Position numbers and translations under genes: made by a program. The notes under the pieces were generated by a model. That model saw only the letters and a program-made list of their open reading frames with translations, was not told where the DNA came from and did not search any database. Of a stretch of DNA of 64,000 bases, positions 11,755-22,972 are shown piece after piece. Within the stretch, counting starts at the first letter, position 1, and the number at the start of each line of letters is the position of its first letter. This DNA is from Nomia melanderi (taxonomy: Eukaryota; Arthropoda; Insecta; Hymenoptera; Halictidae), in the NCBI RefSeq assembly GCF_051020985.1, contig NC_134999.1:7006001-7070000 (forward strand), written 5' to 3'.

Positions 11755-12861
11755 GTTTGTATAGTCTAAAGTCACTTTCGACCAAAAGTATCCCGACCCT
11801 CCCATCGGTCAGCCGGATGTAGCCTTGGTCCCTATGAGACCTCGTCCTGGAGTCCCATCACAGCTAAGTCAAATGACTCCCCCGACCTTCCTGGCAATTC
11901 CGGCCGACGGAATCCAAGTTTTCCACTTTCGAAACCTGGTTTGTATAGTCTAAAGTCACTTTCGACCAAAAGTATACCGACCCTCCCATCGGTCAGCCGG
12001 ATGTAGCCTTGGAGCCTATGAGACCTCGTCCTGGAGTCCCATCTATGCTAAGGAAAGTGACTACCCCCGACCTTCCTGGCAATTCTGCCCGGCGGAGCCC
12101 AAGTTTTCGACTTTGGAAACCTGGTTTGTATTGTCTAAAGTCAACTTCGACCAATAGTATCCCGACCTTCCCATCGGTCAGCCGGATGTAGCCTTGGACC
12201 CTATGAGTCCTCGCCCTGGTGTCCAATCACTGCTAAGTCAAATGGCTACCCCCGACTTTCCTGGCAATTCTGGCCGACGGAATCCAAGTTTTCCACTTTG
12301 GAAACCTGGATTGTTTAGTCTAAAGTCTATTTCGACCAAAAGTATCCCGAACTTCCCATCGGTCAGCCGGATGTTGCCTTGGAACCTATGAGAAGTCGTC
12401 CTGGAGTCCCGTCACTGCTAACTCAAATGAATACACCCGACCTTCCTGGCAATTCTGCCCGACGGAATCCAAGTTTTCCACTTTGGAAACCTGGATTGTA
12501 TAGTCAAAAGTCAATTTCGACCAAAAGTATCCCGACCCTCCCATCGGTCAGCCGGATGTAGCCTTGGTCCCTATGAGACCTCGTCCTGGAGTCCCATCAC
12601 AGCTAAGTCAAATGACTCCCCCGACCTTCCTGGCAATTCCGGCCGACGGAATCCAAGTTTTCCACTTTCGAAACCTGGTTTGTATAGTCTAAAGTCACTT
12701 TCGACCAAAAGTATTCCGACCCTCCCACCGGTCAGCCGGATGTAGCCTTTGTCCCTATGAGACCTCTCCCTGGTGTCCAATTACTGCAATGTCAAAGGAC
12801 TCCCCGGACCTTCCTGGCAATTCTGGCGGACGGAATCCAAGTTTTCCACTTTGGAAACCTG
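11755..12861. repeat. Six-monomer tandem duplication, first unit (1107 bp)
   Basis: The segment starting at 11755 recurs at 12862, exactly 1107 bp on, and matches to about 12480/13590. It includes a GTATACCGACCC variant and the CCCATCTATGC block. The partner segment at 18772-23590 has only one copy, so this is a tandem gain here or a loss there. Confidence 0.8.
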
Positions 12862-13597
12862 GTTTGTATAGTCTAAAGTCACTTTCGACCAAAAGTATCC
12901 CGACCCTCCCATCGGTCAGCCGGATGTAGCCTTGGTCCCTATGAGACCTCGTCCTGGAGTCCCATCACAGCTAAGTCAAATGACTCCCCCGACCTTCCTG
13001 GCAATTCCGGCCGACGGAATCCAAGTTTTCCACTTTCGAAACCTGGTTTGTATAGTCTAAAGTCACTTTCGACCAAAAGTATACCGACCCTCCCATCGGT
13101 CAGCCGGATGTAGCCTTGGAGCCTATGAGACCTCGTCCTGGAGTCCCATCTATGCTAAGGAAAGTGACTACCCCCGACCTTCCTGGCAATTCTGCCCGGC
13201 GGAGCCCAAGTTTTCGACTTTGGAAACCTGGTTTGTATTGTCTAAAGTCAACTTCGACCAATAGTATCCCGACCTTCCCATCGGTCAGCCGGATGTAGCC
13301 TTGGACCCTATGAGTCCTCGCCCTGGTGTCCAATCACTGCTAAGTCAAATGGCTACCCCCGACTTTCCTGGCAATTCTGGCCGACGGAATCCAAGTTTTC
13401 CACTTTGGAAACCTGGATTGTTTAGTCTAAAGTCTATTTCGACCAAAAGTATCCCGAACTTCCCATCGGTCAGCCGGATGTTGCCTTGGAACCTATGAGA
13501 AGTCGTCCTGGAGTCCCGTCACTGCTAACTCAAATGAATACACCCGACCTTCCTGGCAATTCTGCCCGACGGAATCCAAGTTTTCCACTTTGGAAAC
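12862..13597. repeat. Six-monomer tandem duplication, second unit (matching part)
   Basis: It matches 11755-12490 at 1107 bp. After about 13597 the two units diverge, because the first continues into a CACAGCTAAG-type monomer and the second into the CAGATGTAGCC type. Confidence 0.75.
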
Positions 13598-16179
13598 CTG
13601 GATTGTATAGTCTAAAGTCAATTTCGACCAAAAGTATCCCGACCTTCCCATCGGTCAGCCAGATGTAGCCTTGGAACCTATGAGACCTCGTCCTGGAGTC
13701 CCATCACTGCTAAGTCAAATGACTACTCCCGACCTTCCTGGCAATTCTGCCCTGACGGAATGCAAGTTTTGCACTTTGGAAACCTAGATTGTATAGTCGA
13801 ATGTCAATTTCGACCAAAAGATTCCCGACCTTCCCATCGGTCAGGCGGATGTAGCCTTGGTCCCTATGAGACCTCGTCCTGGAGTCTCATCACAGCTAAG
13901 TCAAATGACTCCCCCGACCTTCCTGGCAATTCCGCCCGACGGAATCCAAGTTTTCCACTTTGGCAACCTGGTTTGTATAGTCTAAAGTCAATTTCGACCA
14001 AAAGTATCCCAACCTTCCCATCGGTCAGCCGGATGTAGCCTTCGTCCCTATGAGACATGGTCCTGGAGTCCAATCACTGCTAACTCGAATGGCTTCCCCC
14101 GACCTTCCTGGCAATTCCGGCCGATGGAATCCAAGTTTTCCACTTTGGAAACCTGGTTTGTATAGTCTAAAGTCAATTTCGACTAAAAGTATCCCGTCCC
14201 ACCCATCGGTCAGCCGTATGTGTCCTTGGTCCCTATGAGACCTCGCCCTGGTGTCCAATCACTGCTAAGTGAAATGGCTACCCCCGACCTTCCTGGCAAT
14301 TCTGGCCGACGGAATCCAAGTTTTGCACTTTGGAAACCTGGATTGTATAGTCGAAAGTCATTTTCGACCAAAAGTATCCCGACCTTCCCATCGGTCGGCC
14401 GGATGTAGCCTTGGAACCTATGAGACCTCGTCCTGGAGTCCCATCACTACTAAGTCAAATGGATACCCCCGACCTTCCAGGCAGCTCCGCCCGACGGAAT
14501 CCAAGTTTTCCACTTTGGAAACCTGGATTGTATAGCCTAACGTCAATTTCGACCAAAAGTATCCCGAACTTCCCACGGGTCAGCCGGATGTAGGCTTCGT
14601 CCCTATGAGACATCGTCGTGGAGTCCCATCACTGCTAAGTCAAATGGCTACCCCCGACCTTCCTGGCAATTCTGCCAGACAGAATCCAAGTTTTGCACTT
14701 TGGAAACCTGGATTATATTGTCTAAAGTCATTTTCGACAAAAAGTATCCAGGCCTTCCCATCGGTCAGCCGGATGTAGCCTTGGTCCCTATGAGATCTCG
14801 TCCAGGAGTCCAATCACTGCTAAGTCAAATGGCTACCCCCGACCTTCCTGGCAATTCTGGCCGACGGAATCCAAGTTTTCCACTTTGGCAACCTGGTTTG
14901 TATAGTCTAAAGCCATTTTCGACCAAAAGTATCCAGACCTTCCCATCGGGCAGCCGGATGTAGCCTTGGTCCCTATGAGACCTCGCCCTGGAATCCCATC
15001 ACTGCTAATTCAAATGGCTACCCCCGACCTTCCTGGCCATTCTGCCCAACGGAATCGAAGTTTTGCACTTTGGAAACCTGGATTGTATAGTCTAAAGTCA
15101 ATTTCGACCAAAAGAATCCCGACCTTCCCATCGGTAAGCCGGATGTAGCCTTGGTCCCTATGAGACCTCGTCCTGGAGTCCCATCACAGCAAAGTCAAAT
15201 GACTCCCCCGACCTTCCTGGCAATTCCGGCCGACGGAATCCAAGTTTTCCACTTTGGAAACCTGGATTGTATAGTCTAAAGTCAATTTCGACCAAAAGTA
15301 TCCCGACCTTCCCATCGGTCAGCCGGATGTAGCCTTGGTCCCTATGAGACCTCGTCCTGGAGTCCCATCACTGCTAAGTCAAATGACTACCCCCGACCTT
15401 CCTGGCAATTCTGCCCTGACGGAATGCAAGTTATGCACTTTGGAAACCTAGATTGTATAGTCGAATGTCAATATCGACCAAAAGAATCCCGACCTTCCCA
15501 TCGGTCAGGCGGATGTAGCCTTGGTCCCTATGAGACCTCGTCCTGGAGTCTCATCACAGCTAAGTCAAATGGCTAGCCCCGACCTTCCTGGCAATTCTGC
15601 CCTGACGGAATGCAAGTTTTGCACTTTGGAAACCTGGATTGTATAGTCGAAAGTCATTTTCGACCAAAAGTATCCCGACCTTCCCATCGGTCGGCCGGAT
15701 GTAGCCTTGGAACCTATGAGACCTCGTCCTGGAGTCCCATCACTACTAAGTCAAATGGCTACCCCCGACCTTCCTGGTAATTCTGGCCGACGGAATCCAA
15801 GTCTTCCACTTTGGAAACCTGGTTTGTATAGTCAAAAGGCAATTTCGACCAAAAGTATCCCGACCTTCCCATCGTTCAGCCGGATGAATCCTTGGTCCCT
15901 ATGAGACCTCTCACTGGTGTCCAATCACTTCTAAGTCAAATGGCTTTCCCCGACATTCCTGGCAATTCTGGCCGACGGAATACAGGTTTTCCACTTTGTC
16001 AACCTGGTTTGTATAGTCAAAAGTCAATTTCGACCAAAAGTATCCCGTCCCACCCATCGGTCAGCCGGATGTAGCCTTGGTCCCTATGAGACCTCTCCCT
16101 GGTGTCCAATCACTGCTAAGTCAAATGGCTACCCCCGACCTTCCTGGCAATTCTGGCCGACGGAATCCAAGTTTTCCAC

Positions 16180-18345
16180 TTTGGAAACCTGGATTGTATA
16201 GTCTAAAGTCAATTTCGACCAAAAGTATCCCGACCCTCTCATCGGTCAGCCGGATGTAGCCTTGGTCCCTATGAGACCTCTCCCTTGTGTCCAATCACTG
16301 CTAATTCGAATGGCTACCCCCGACCTTCCTGGTAATTCTGCCCGACGGAGCCCAAGTTTTCTACTTAGGAAACCTGGTTTGTATAGTCTAAAGTCAATTT
16401 CGACCAAAAGTATCCCGACCGTCCCATCGGTCAGCCGGATGTAGTCTTCGTCCCTATGAGACATCGTCCTATAGTCCCATCACTGCTAAGTCAAATAGCT
16501 ACCCCCGACCTTCCTTGCAATTCTGCCCAACGGAATCCAAGTTTTGCACTTTGGAAACCTGGATTGTATAGTCAAAAGTCAATTTCGACCAAAAGTATCC
16601 CGACCCTCCCATCGGTCAGCCGGATGTAGCCTTGGTCCCTATGAGACCTCTCCCTGGTGTCCAATCACTGCTAAGTCGAGTGGCTTCCCCCGACCTTCCT
16701 GGCAAGTCTGGCCGACGGAATCTAAGTTTTCCACTTTGAAAACCTGGTTTGTATAGTCTAAAGTCAATTTCGACCAAAAGAATCCCGACCTTCCCATCGG
16801 TCAGCCGGATGTAGCCTTGGTCCCTATGAGACCTCGTCCTGGAGTCCCATCACAGCTAAGTCAAATGACTCCCCCGACCTTCCTGGCAATTCCGGCCGAC
16901 GGAATACAAGTTTTCCACTTTGGCAACCTGGTTTGTATAGTCTAAAGTCAATTTCGACCAAAAGTATCCCGACCTTCCCATCGGTCGGCCGGATGTAGCC
17001 TTGGAACCTATGAGACCTCGTCCTGGAGTCCCATCACTACTAAGTCAAATGGCTACCTCCGACCTTCCAGGCAATTCTGCCCGACGGAATCCAAGTTTTC
17101 CACTTTGGAAACCTGGATTGTATAGCCTAACGTCAATTTCGACCAAAAGTATCCCGAACTTCCCATCGGTCAGCCGGATGTAGCCTTGGTCCCTATGAGA
17201 CCTCTCCCTGGTGTCCAATCACTGCTAAGTCGAATGGCTACCCCCGACCTTCCTGGTAATTCTGCCCGACGGAGCCCAAGTTTTCTACTTTGGAAACCTG
17301 GATTGTATAGCCTAACGTCAATTTCGACCAAAAGTATCCCGAACTTCCCATCGGTCAGCCGGATGTAGGCTTCGTCCCTATGAGACATCCTCGTGGAGTC
17401 CCATCACTGCTAAGTCAAATGGCTATCCCCGACCTTCCTGGCAATTCTGCCCGACGGAATCCAAGCTTTGCACTTTGGAAACCTGGATTGTATAGTCAAA
17501 AGTCAATTTCGACCAAAAGTATCCCGACCCTCCCATCGGTCAGCCGGATGTAGCCTTGGTCCCTATGAGACCTCTCCCTGGTGTCCAATCACTGCTAAGT
17601 CGAGTGTCTTCCCCCGACCTTCCTGGCAAGTCTGGCTGACGGAATCTAAGTTTTGCACTTTGGAAACCTGGAATATATTGTCTAAAGTCATTTTCGACAA
17701 AAAGTATCCAGACCTTCACATCGGTCCGCCGGATGTAGCCTTGGTGCCTGTGAGATCTCGTCCTGGAGTCCCATCACTGCTAAGTCAAATGGCTACCCCC
17801 GACCTTCCTGGTAATTCTGCCCGACGGAGCCCAAGTTTTCTACTTAGGAAACCTGGTTTGTATAGTCTAAAGTCAATTTCGGCCAAAAGTATCCCGAACT
17901 TCCCACGGGTCAGCCGGATGTAGGCTTCGTCCCTATGAGACATCGTCGTGGAGTCCCATCACTGTTAAGTCAAATGGCTACCCCCGACCTTCCTGGCAAT
18001 TCTGCCTGACAGAATCCAAGTTTTGCACTTTGGAAACCTGGAATATATTGTCTAAAGTCATTTTCGGCAAAAAGTATCCAGGCCTTCCCATCGGTCAGCC
18101 GGATGTAGCCTTGGTCCCTATGAGATCTCGTCCTGGAGTCCAATCACTGCTAAGTCAAATGGCTACCCCCGACCTTCCTGGCAATTCTGGCCGACGGAAT
18201 CCAAGTTTTCCACTTTGGCAACCTGGTTTGTATAGTCTAAAGTCAATTTCGACCAAAAGTTTTCCGAACTTCACATCGGTCAGCCGGATGTAGCCTTGGA
18301 ACCTATGAGACCTCGTCCTGGAGTCCCATCACTGCTAAGTCAAAT
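16180..18345. repeat. Segmental duplication C, copy 1 (partner 24500-26665)
   Basis: About 12 monomers match at a constant offset of 8320 bp (45 monomers). Markers are CTCTCCCTTGTGTCC, GTAGTCTTCGTCC, CGTCCTATAGTCCC, GTCGAGTGGCTTCC, GCAAGTCTGGCC and GGAATATATTGTC. The same set, partly rearranged, forms the second half of each later HOR unit. Confidence 0.85.
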
Positions 18346-18500
18346 GGCTACCCCCGACTTTCCTGGCAATTCTGGCCGACGGAATCCAAGTTTTCCACTT
18401 TGGAAACCTGGATTGTTTAGTCTAAAGTCTATTTCGACCAAAAGTATCCCGAACTTCCCATCGGTCAGCCGGATGTTGCCTTTGTCCCTATGAGACCTCT
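18296..18500. repeat. Hybrid junction monomer between block C and the 9.2-kb-type block
   Basis: The first part matches the monomer at 26616 (GGAACCTATGAGACCTCG). From about 18350 it matches the block at 20697 (CCCGACTTTCCTGG, GGATTGTTTAGTC, GATGTTGCC). It then switches near 18480 into a TTTGTCCCTATG type. The joins keep the 185-bp register. Confidence 0.7.
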
Positions 18501-21500
18501 CCCTGGTGTCCAATTACTGCAATGTCAAAGGACTCCCCGGACCTTCCTGGCAATTCTGGCGGACGGAATCCAAGTTTTCCACTTTGGCAACCTGGTTTGT
18601 ATAGTCTAAAGCCATTTTCGACCAAAAGTATCCAGACCTTCCCATCGGGCAGCCGGATGTAGCCTTGGTCCCTATGAGACCTCGCCCTGGAATCCCATCA
18701 CTGCTAAGTCAAATGGCTACCCCCGACCTTCCTGGCCATTCTGCCCAACGGAATCGAAGTTTTGCACTTTGGAAACCTGGATTGTATAGTCAAAAGTCAA
18801 TTTCGACCAAAAGTATCCCGACCCTCCCATCGGTCAGCCGGATGTAGCCTTGGTCCCTATGAGACCTCGTCCTGGAGTCCCATCACAGCTAAGTCAAATG
18901 ACTCCCCCGACCTTCCTGGCAATTCCGGCCGACGGAATCCAAGTTTTCCACTTTCGAAACCTGGTTTGTATAGTCTAAAGTCACTTTCGACCAAAAGTAT
19001 TCCGACCCTCCCACCGGTCAGCCGGATGTAGCCTTTGTCCCTATGAGACCTCTCCCTGGTGTCCAATTACTGCAATGTCAAAGGACTCCCCGGACCTTCC
19101 TGGCAATTCTGGCGGACGGAATCCAAGTTTTCCACTTTCGAAACCTGGATTGTATAGTCTAAAGTCACTTTCGACCAAAAGTATCCCGACCTTCCCATCG
19201 GTCAGCCGGATGTAGCCTTCGTCCCTATGAGACATGGTCCTGGAGTCCCATCACTGCTAAGTCAAATGGCTACCCCCGACCTTCCTGGCAATTCTGCCCG
19301 ACGGAATCCAAGTTTTGCACTTTGGAAACCTGGATTGTATAGTCTATAGTCATTTTCGGCCAAAAGTATCCAGAGCTTCCCATCGGTCAGCCGGATGTAG
19401 CCTTGGAGCCTATGAGACCTCGTCCTGGAGTCCCATCACTGCTAAGGAAAGTGACTACCCCCGACCTTCCTGGCAATTCTGCCCGGCGGAGCCCAAGTTT
19501 TCGACTTTGGAAACCTGGTTTGTATAGTCTAAAGTCAACTTCGACCAATAGTATCCCGACCTTCCCATCGGTCAGCCGGATGTAGCCTTGGACCCTATGA
19601 GTCCTCGCCCTGGTATCCAATCACTGCTAAGTCAAATGGCTACCCTCGACCTTCCTGGCAATTCTGGCCGACGGAATCCAAGTTTTCCACTTTGGAAACC
19701 TGGATTGTTTAGTCTAAAGTCAATTTCGACCAAAAGTATCCCGAACTTCCCATCGGTCAGCCGGATGTAGCCTTGGAACCTATGAGAAGTCGTCCTGGAG
19801 TCCCATCACTGCTAAGTCAAATGGCTACCCACGACCTTCCTGGCAATTCTGCCCGACGGAATCCAAGTTTTGCACTTTGGAAACCTGGATTGTATAGTCT
19901 AAAGTCAATTTCGGCCAAAAGTATCCAGAGCTTCCCATCGGTCAGCCAGATGTAGCTTTGGTCCCTATGAGACCTCGTCCTGGACTCCCATCACAGCTAA
20001 GTCAAATGGCTACCCCCGACCTTCCTGGCAATTTTGCCCTGACGGAATGCAAGTTTTGCACTTTGGAAACCTGGATTGTATAGTCTAAAGTCAATTTCGA
20101 CCAAAAGAATCCCGACCTTCCCATCGGTAAGCCGGATGTCGCCTTGGTCCCTATGAGACCTCGTCCTGGAGTCCCATCACAGCAAAGTCAAATGACTCCC
20201 CCGACCTTCCTGGCAATTCCGGCCGACGGAATCCAAGTTTTGCACTTTGGAAACCTGGTTTGTATAGTCTAAAGTCACTTTCGACCAAAAGTATCCCGAC
20301 CCTCCCATCGGTCAGCCGGATGTAGCCTTGGTCCCTATGAGACCTCGTCCTGGAGTCCCATCACAGCTAAGTCAAATGACTCCCCCGACCTTCCTGGCAA
20401 TTCCGGCCGACGGAATCCAAGTTTTCCACTTTCGAAACCTGGTTTGTATAGTCTAAAGTCACTTTCGACCAAAAGTATACCGACCCTCCCATCGGTCAGC
20501 CGGATGTAGCATTGGAGCCTATGAGACCTCGTCCTGGAGTCCCATCTATGCTAAGGAAAGTGACTACCCCCGACCTTCCTGGCAATTCTGCCCGGCGGAG
20601 CCCAAGTTTTCGACTTTGGAAACCTGGTTTGTATTGTCTAAAGTCAACTTCGACCAATAGTATCCCGACCTTCCCATCGGTCAGCCGGATGTAGCCTTGG
20701 ACCCTATGAGTCCTCGCCCTGGTGTCCAATCACTGCTAAGTCAAATGGCTACCCCCGACTTTCCTGGCAATTCTGGCCGACGGAATCCAAGTTTTCCACT
20801 TTGGAAACCTGGATTGTTTAGTCTAAAGTCTATTTCGACCAAAAGTATCCCGAACTTCCCATCGGTCAGCCGGATGTTGCCTTGGAACCTATGAGAAGTC
20901 GTCCTGGAGTCCCGTCACTGCTAACTCAAATGAATACACCCGACCTTCCTGGCAATTCTGCCCGACGGAATCCAAGTTTTCCACTTTGGAAACCTGGATT
21001 GTATAGTCTAAAGTCAATTTCGACCAAAAGTATCCCGACCTTCCCATCGGTCAGCCAGATGTAGCCTTGGAACCTATGAGACCTCGTCCTGGAGTCCCAT
21101 CACTGCTAAGTCAAATGACTACCCCCGACCTTCCTGGCAATTCTGCCCTGACGGAATGAAAGTTTTGCACTTTGGAAACCTAGATTGTATAGTCGAATGT
21201 CAATTTCGACCAAAAGATTCCCGACCTTCCCATCGGTCAGGCGGATGTAGCCTTGGTCCCTATGAGACCTCGTCCTGGAGTCTCATCACAGCTAAGTCAA
21301 ATGACACCCCCGCCCTTCCTGGCAATTCCGCCCGACGGAATCCAAGTTTTCCACTTTGGCAACCTGGTTTGTATAGTCTAAAGTCAATTTCGACCAAAAG
21401 TATCCCAACCTTCCCATCGGTCAGCCGGATGTAGCCTTCGTCCCTATGAGACATGGTCCTGGAGTCCAATCACTGCTAACTCGAATGGCTTCCCCCGACC

Positions 21501-22720
21501 TTCCTGGCAATTCCGGCCGATGGAATCCAAGTTTTCCACTTTGGAAACCTGGTTTGTATAGTCTAAAGTCAATTTCGACTAAAAGTATCCCGTCCCACCC
21601 ATCGGTCAGCCGTATGTGTCCTTGGTCCCTATGAGACCTCGCCCTGGTGTCCAATCACTGCTAAGTCAAATGGCTACCCCCGACCTTCCTGGCAATTCTG
21701 GCCGACGGAATCCAAGTTTTGCACTTTGGAAACCTGGATTGTATAGTCGAAAGTCATTTTCGACCAAAAGTATCCCGACCTTCCCATCGGTCGGCCGGAT
21801 GTAGCCTTGGAACCTATGAGACCTCGTCCTGGAGTCCCATCACTACTAAGTCAAATGGATACCCCCGACCTTCCAGGCAGCTCCGCCCGACGGAATCCAA
21901 GTTTTCCACTTTGGAAACCTGGATTGTATAGCCTAACGTCAATTTCGACCAAAAGTATCCCGAACTTCCCACGGGTCAGCCGGATGTAGGCTTCGTCCCT
22001 ATGAGACATCGTCGTGGAGTCCCATCACTGCTAAGTCAAATGGCTACCCCCGACCTTCCTGGCAATTCTGCCAGACAGAATCCAAGTTTTGCACTTTGGA
22101 AACCTGGATTATATTGTCTAAAGTCATTTTCGACAAAAAGTATCCAGGCCTTCCCATCGGTCAGCCGGATGTAGCCTTGGTCCCTATGAGATCTCGTCCA
22201 GGAGTCCAATCACTGCTAAGTCAAATGGCTACCCCCGACCTTCCTGGCAATTCTGGCCGACGGAATCCAAGTTTTCCACTTTGGCAACCTGGTTTGTATA
22301 GTCTAAAGCCATTTTCGACCAAAAGTATCCAGACCTTCCCATCGGGCAGCCGGATGTAGCCTTGGTCCCTATGAGACCTCGCCCTGGAATCCCATCACTG
22401 CTAATTCAAATGGCTACCCCCGACCTTCCTGGCCATTCTGCCCAACGGAATCGAAGTTTTGCACTTTGGAAACCTGGATTGTATAGTCTAAAGTCAATTT
22501 CGACCAAAAGAATCCCGACCTTCCCATCGGTAAGCCGGATGTAGCCTTGGTCCCTATGAGACCTCGTCCTGGAGTCCCATCACAGCAAAGTCAAATGACT
22601 CCCCCGACCTTCCTGGCAATTCCGGCCGACGGAATCCAAGTTTTCCACTTTGGAAACCTGGATTGTATAGTCTAAAGTCAATTTCGACCAAAAGTATCCC
22701 GACCTTCCCATCGGTCAGCC

Positions 22721-22905
22721 GGATGTAGCCTTGGTCCCTATTAGACATCGTCCTGGAGTCCCATCACTGCTAAGTCAAATGGCTACGCCCGACCTTCCTG
22801 GCAATTCTGCCCGACGGAATCCAAGTTTTGCACTTTGGAAACCTGGATTGTATAGTCTAAAGTCAATTTCGACCAAAAGTATCCCGACCTTCCCATCGGT
22901 CAGCC
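22721..22905 (+). repeat. Representative 185-bp monomer
   Basis: This unit runs from one GGATGTAG-type anchor to the next and is exactly 185 bp. A consensus-like monomer counted by hand has 94 G+C of 185 (about 51%), with 55 C against 39 G on the + strand and 8 CpG dinucleotides. Variable positions across the array are TCTGCCCG/TCCGGCCG/TCTGGCCG, TTTTG/TTTTC before CACTTTGG, GGAAACC/GGCAACC, TGGATTG/TGGTTTG, and the block after GCCTT (GGTCCC, GGAACC or CGTCCC). Positions around CGGTCAGCCGGATGTAG and TTTCGACCAAAAGTAT vary least. The phase of the monomer is an arbitrary choice. Confidence 0.95.
22788..22882 (+). repeat. Half-monomer A (95 bp) of the representative unit
   Basis: This half begins at the first of two CCCGACCTTCC motifs in the monomer. 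Ordered landmarks at offsets from that motif are CCGACGGAATCC at +23, CTTTGGAAACCT at +45, CTAAAGTCAA at +69 and the next CCCGACCTTCC at +95. The same ordered landmarks occur in the other half, so the monomer looks like a diverged internal duplication. Confidence 0.6.
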
Positions 22906-22972
22906 AGATGTAGCCTTGGAACCTATGAGACCTCGTCCTGGAGTCCCATCACTGCTAAGTCAAATGACTACC
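22883..22972 (+). repeat. Half-monomer B (90 bp), diverged relative of half A
   Basis: This half begins at the second CCCGACCTTCC. Landmarks are CCGGATGTAG at +21 (compare CCGACGGAATCC), CCTTGGAACCTATG at +31 (compare CTTTGGAAACCTGG), CTAAGTCAAATGG at +72 (compare CTAAAGTCAATTTC) and the next CCCGACC at +90. Spacing inside the half differs from half A, consistent with compensating insertions and deletions since an old duplication. Confidence 0.6.

Larger units (their letters stand above)
10085..16010. repeat. Segmental duplication E, copy 1 (partner 18772-23590)
   Basis: This ~5.9-kb, 32-monomer segment matches 18772-23590 in the same order, with stepwise offsets of 8687, 8503, 7396 and 7581 bp. 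Each step is a whole number of monomers. The steps correspond to one extra monomer here near 10440-10620, a six-monomer tandem duplication here (11755-12861), and one extra monomer in the partner (22721-22905). Within matching stretches only occasional single-base differences are visible. Confidence 0.85.

Noticed and set aside
22860..22885. RNA polymerase III B-box (tRNA-derived repeat)
   Set aside because: TTTCGACCA resembles GWTCRANNC but lacks the leading G and the final C. No A-box or tRNA-like fold was seen upstream.
22721..22905. CENP-B box in the monomer
   Set aside because: TTTCGACCAAAAGTATCCCG has TTCG and an A at a plausible distance, but the required CGGG spacing is absent, and the reverse-strand match (CCCG, then T two bases on) also fails.
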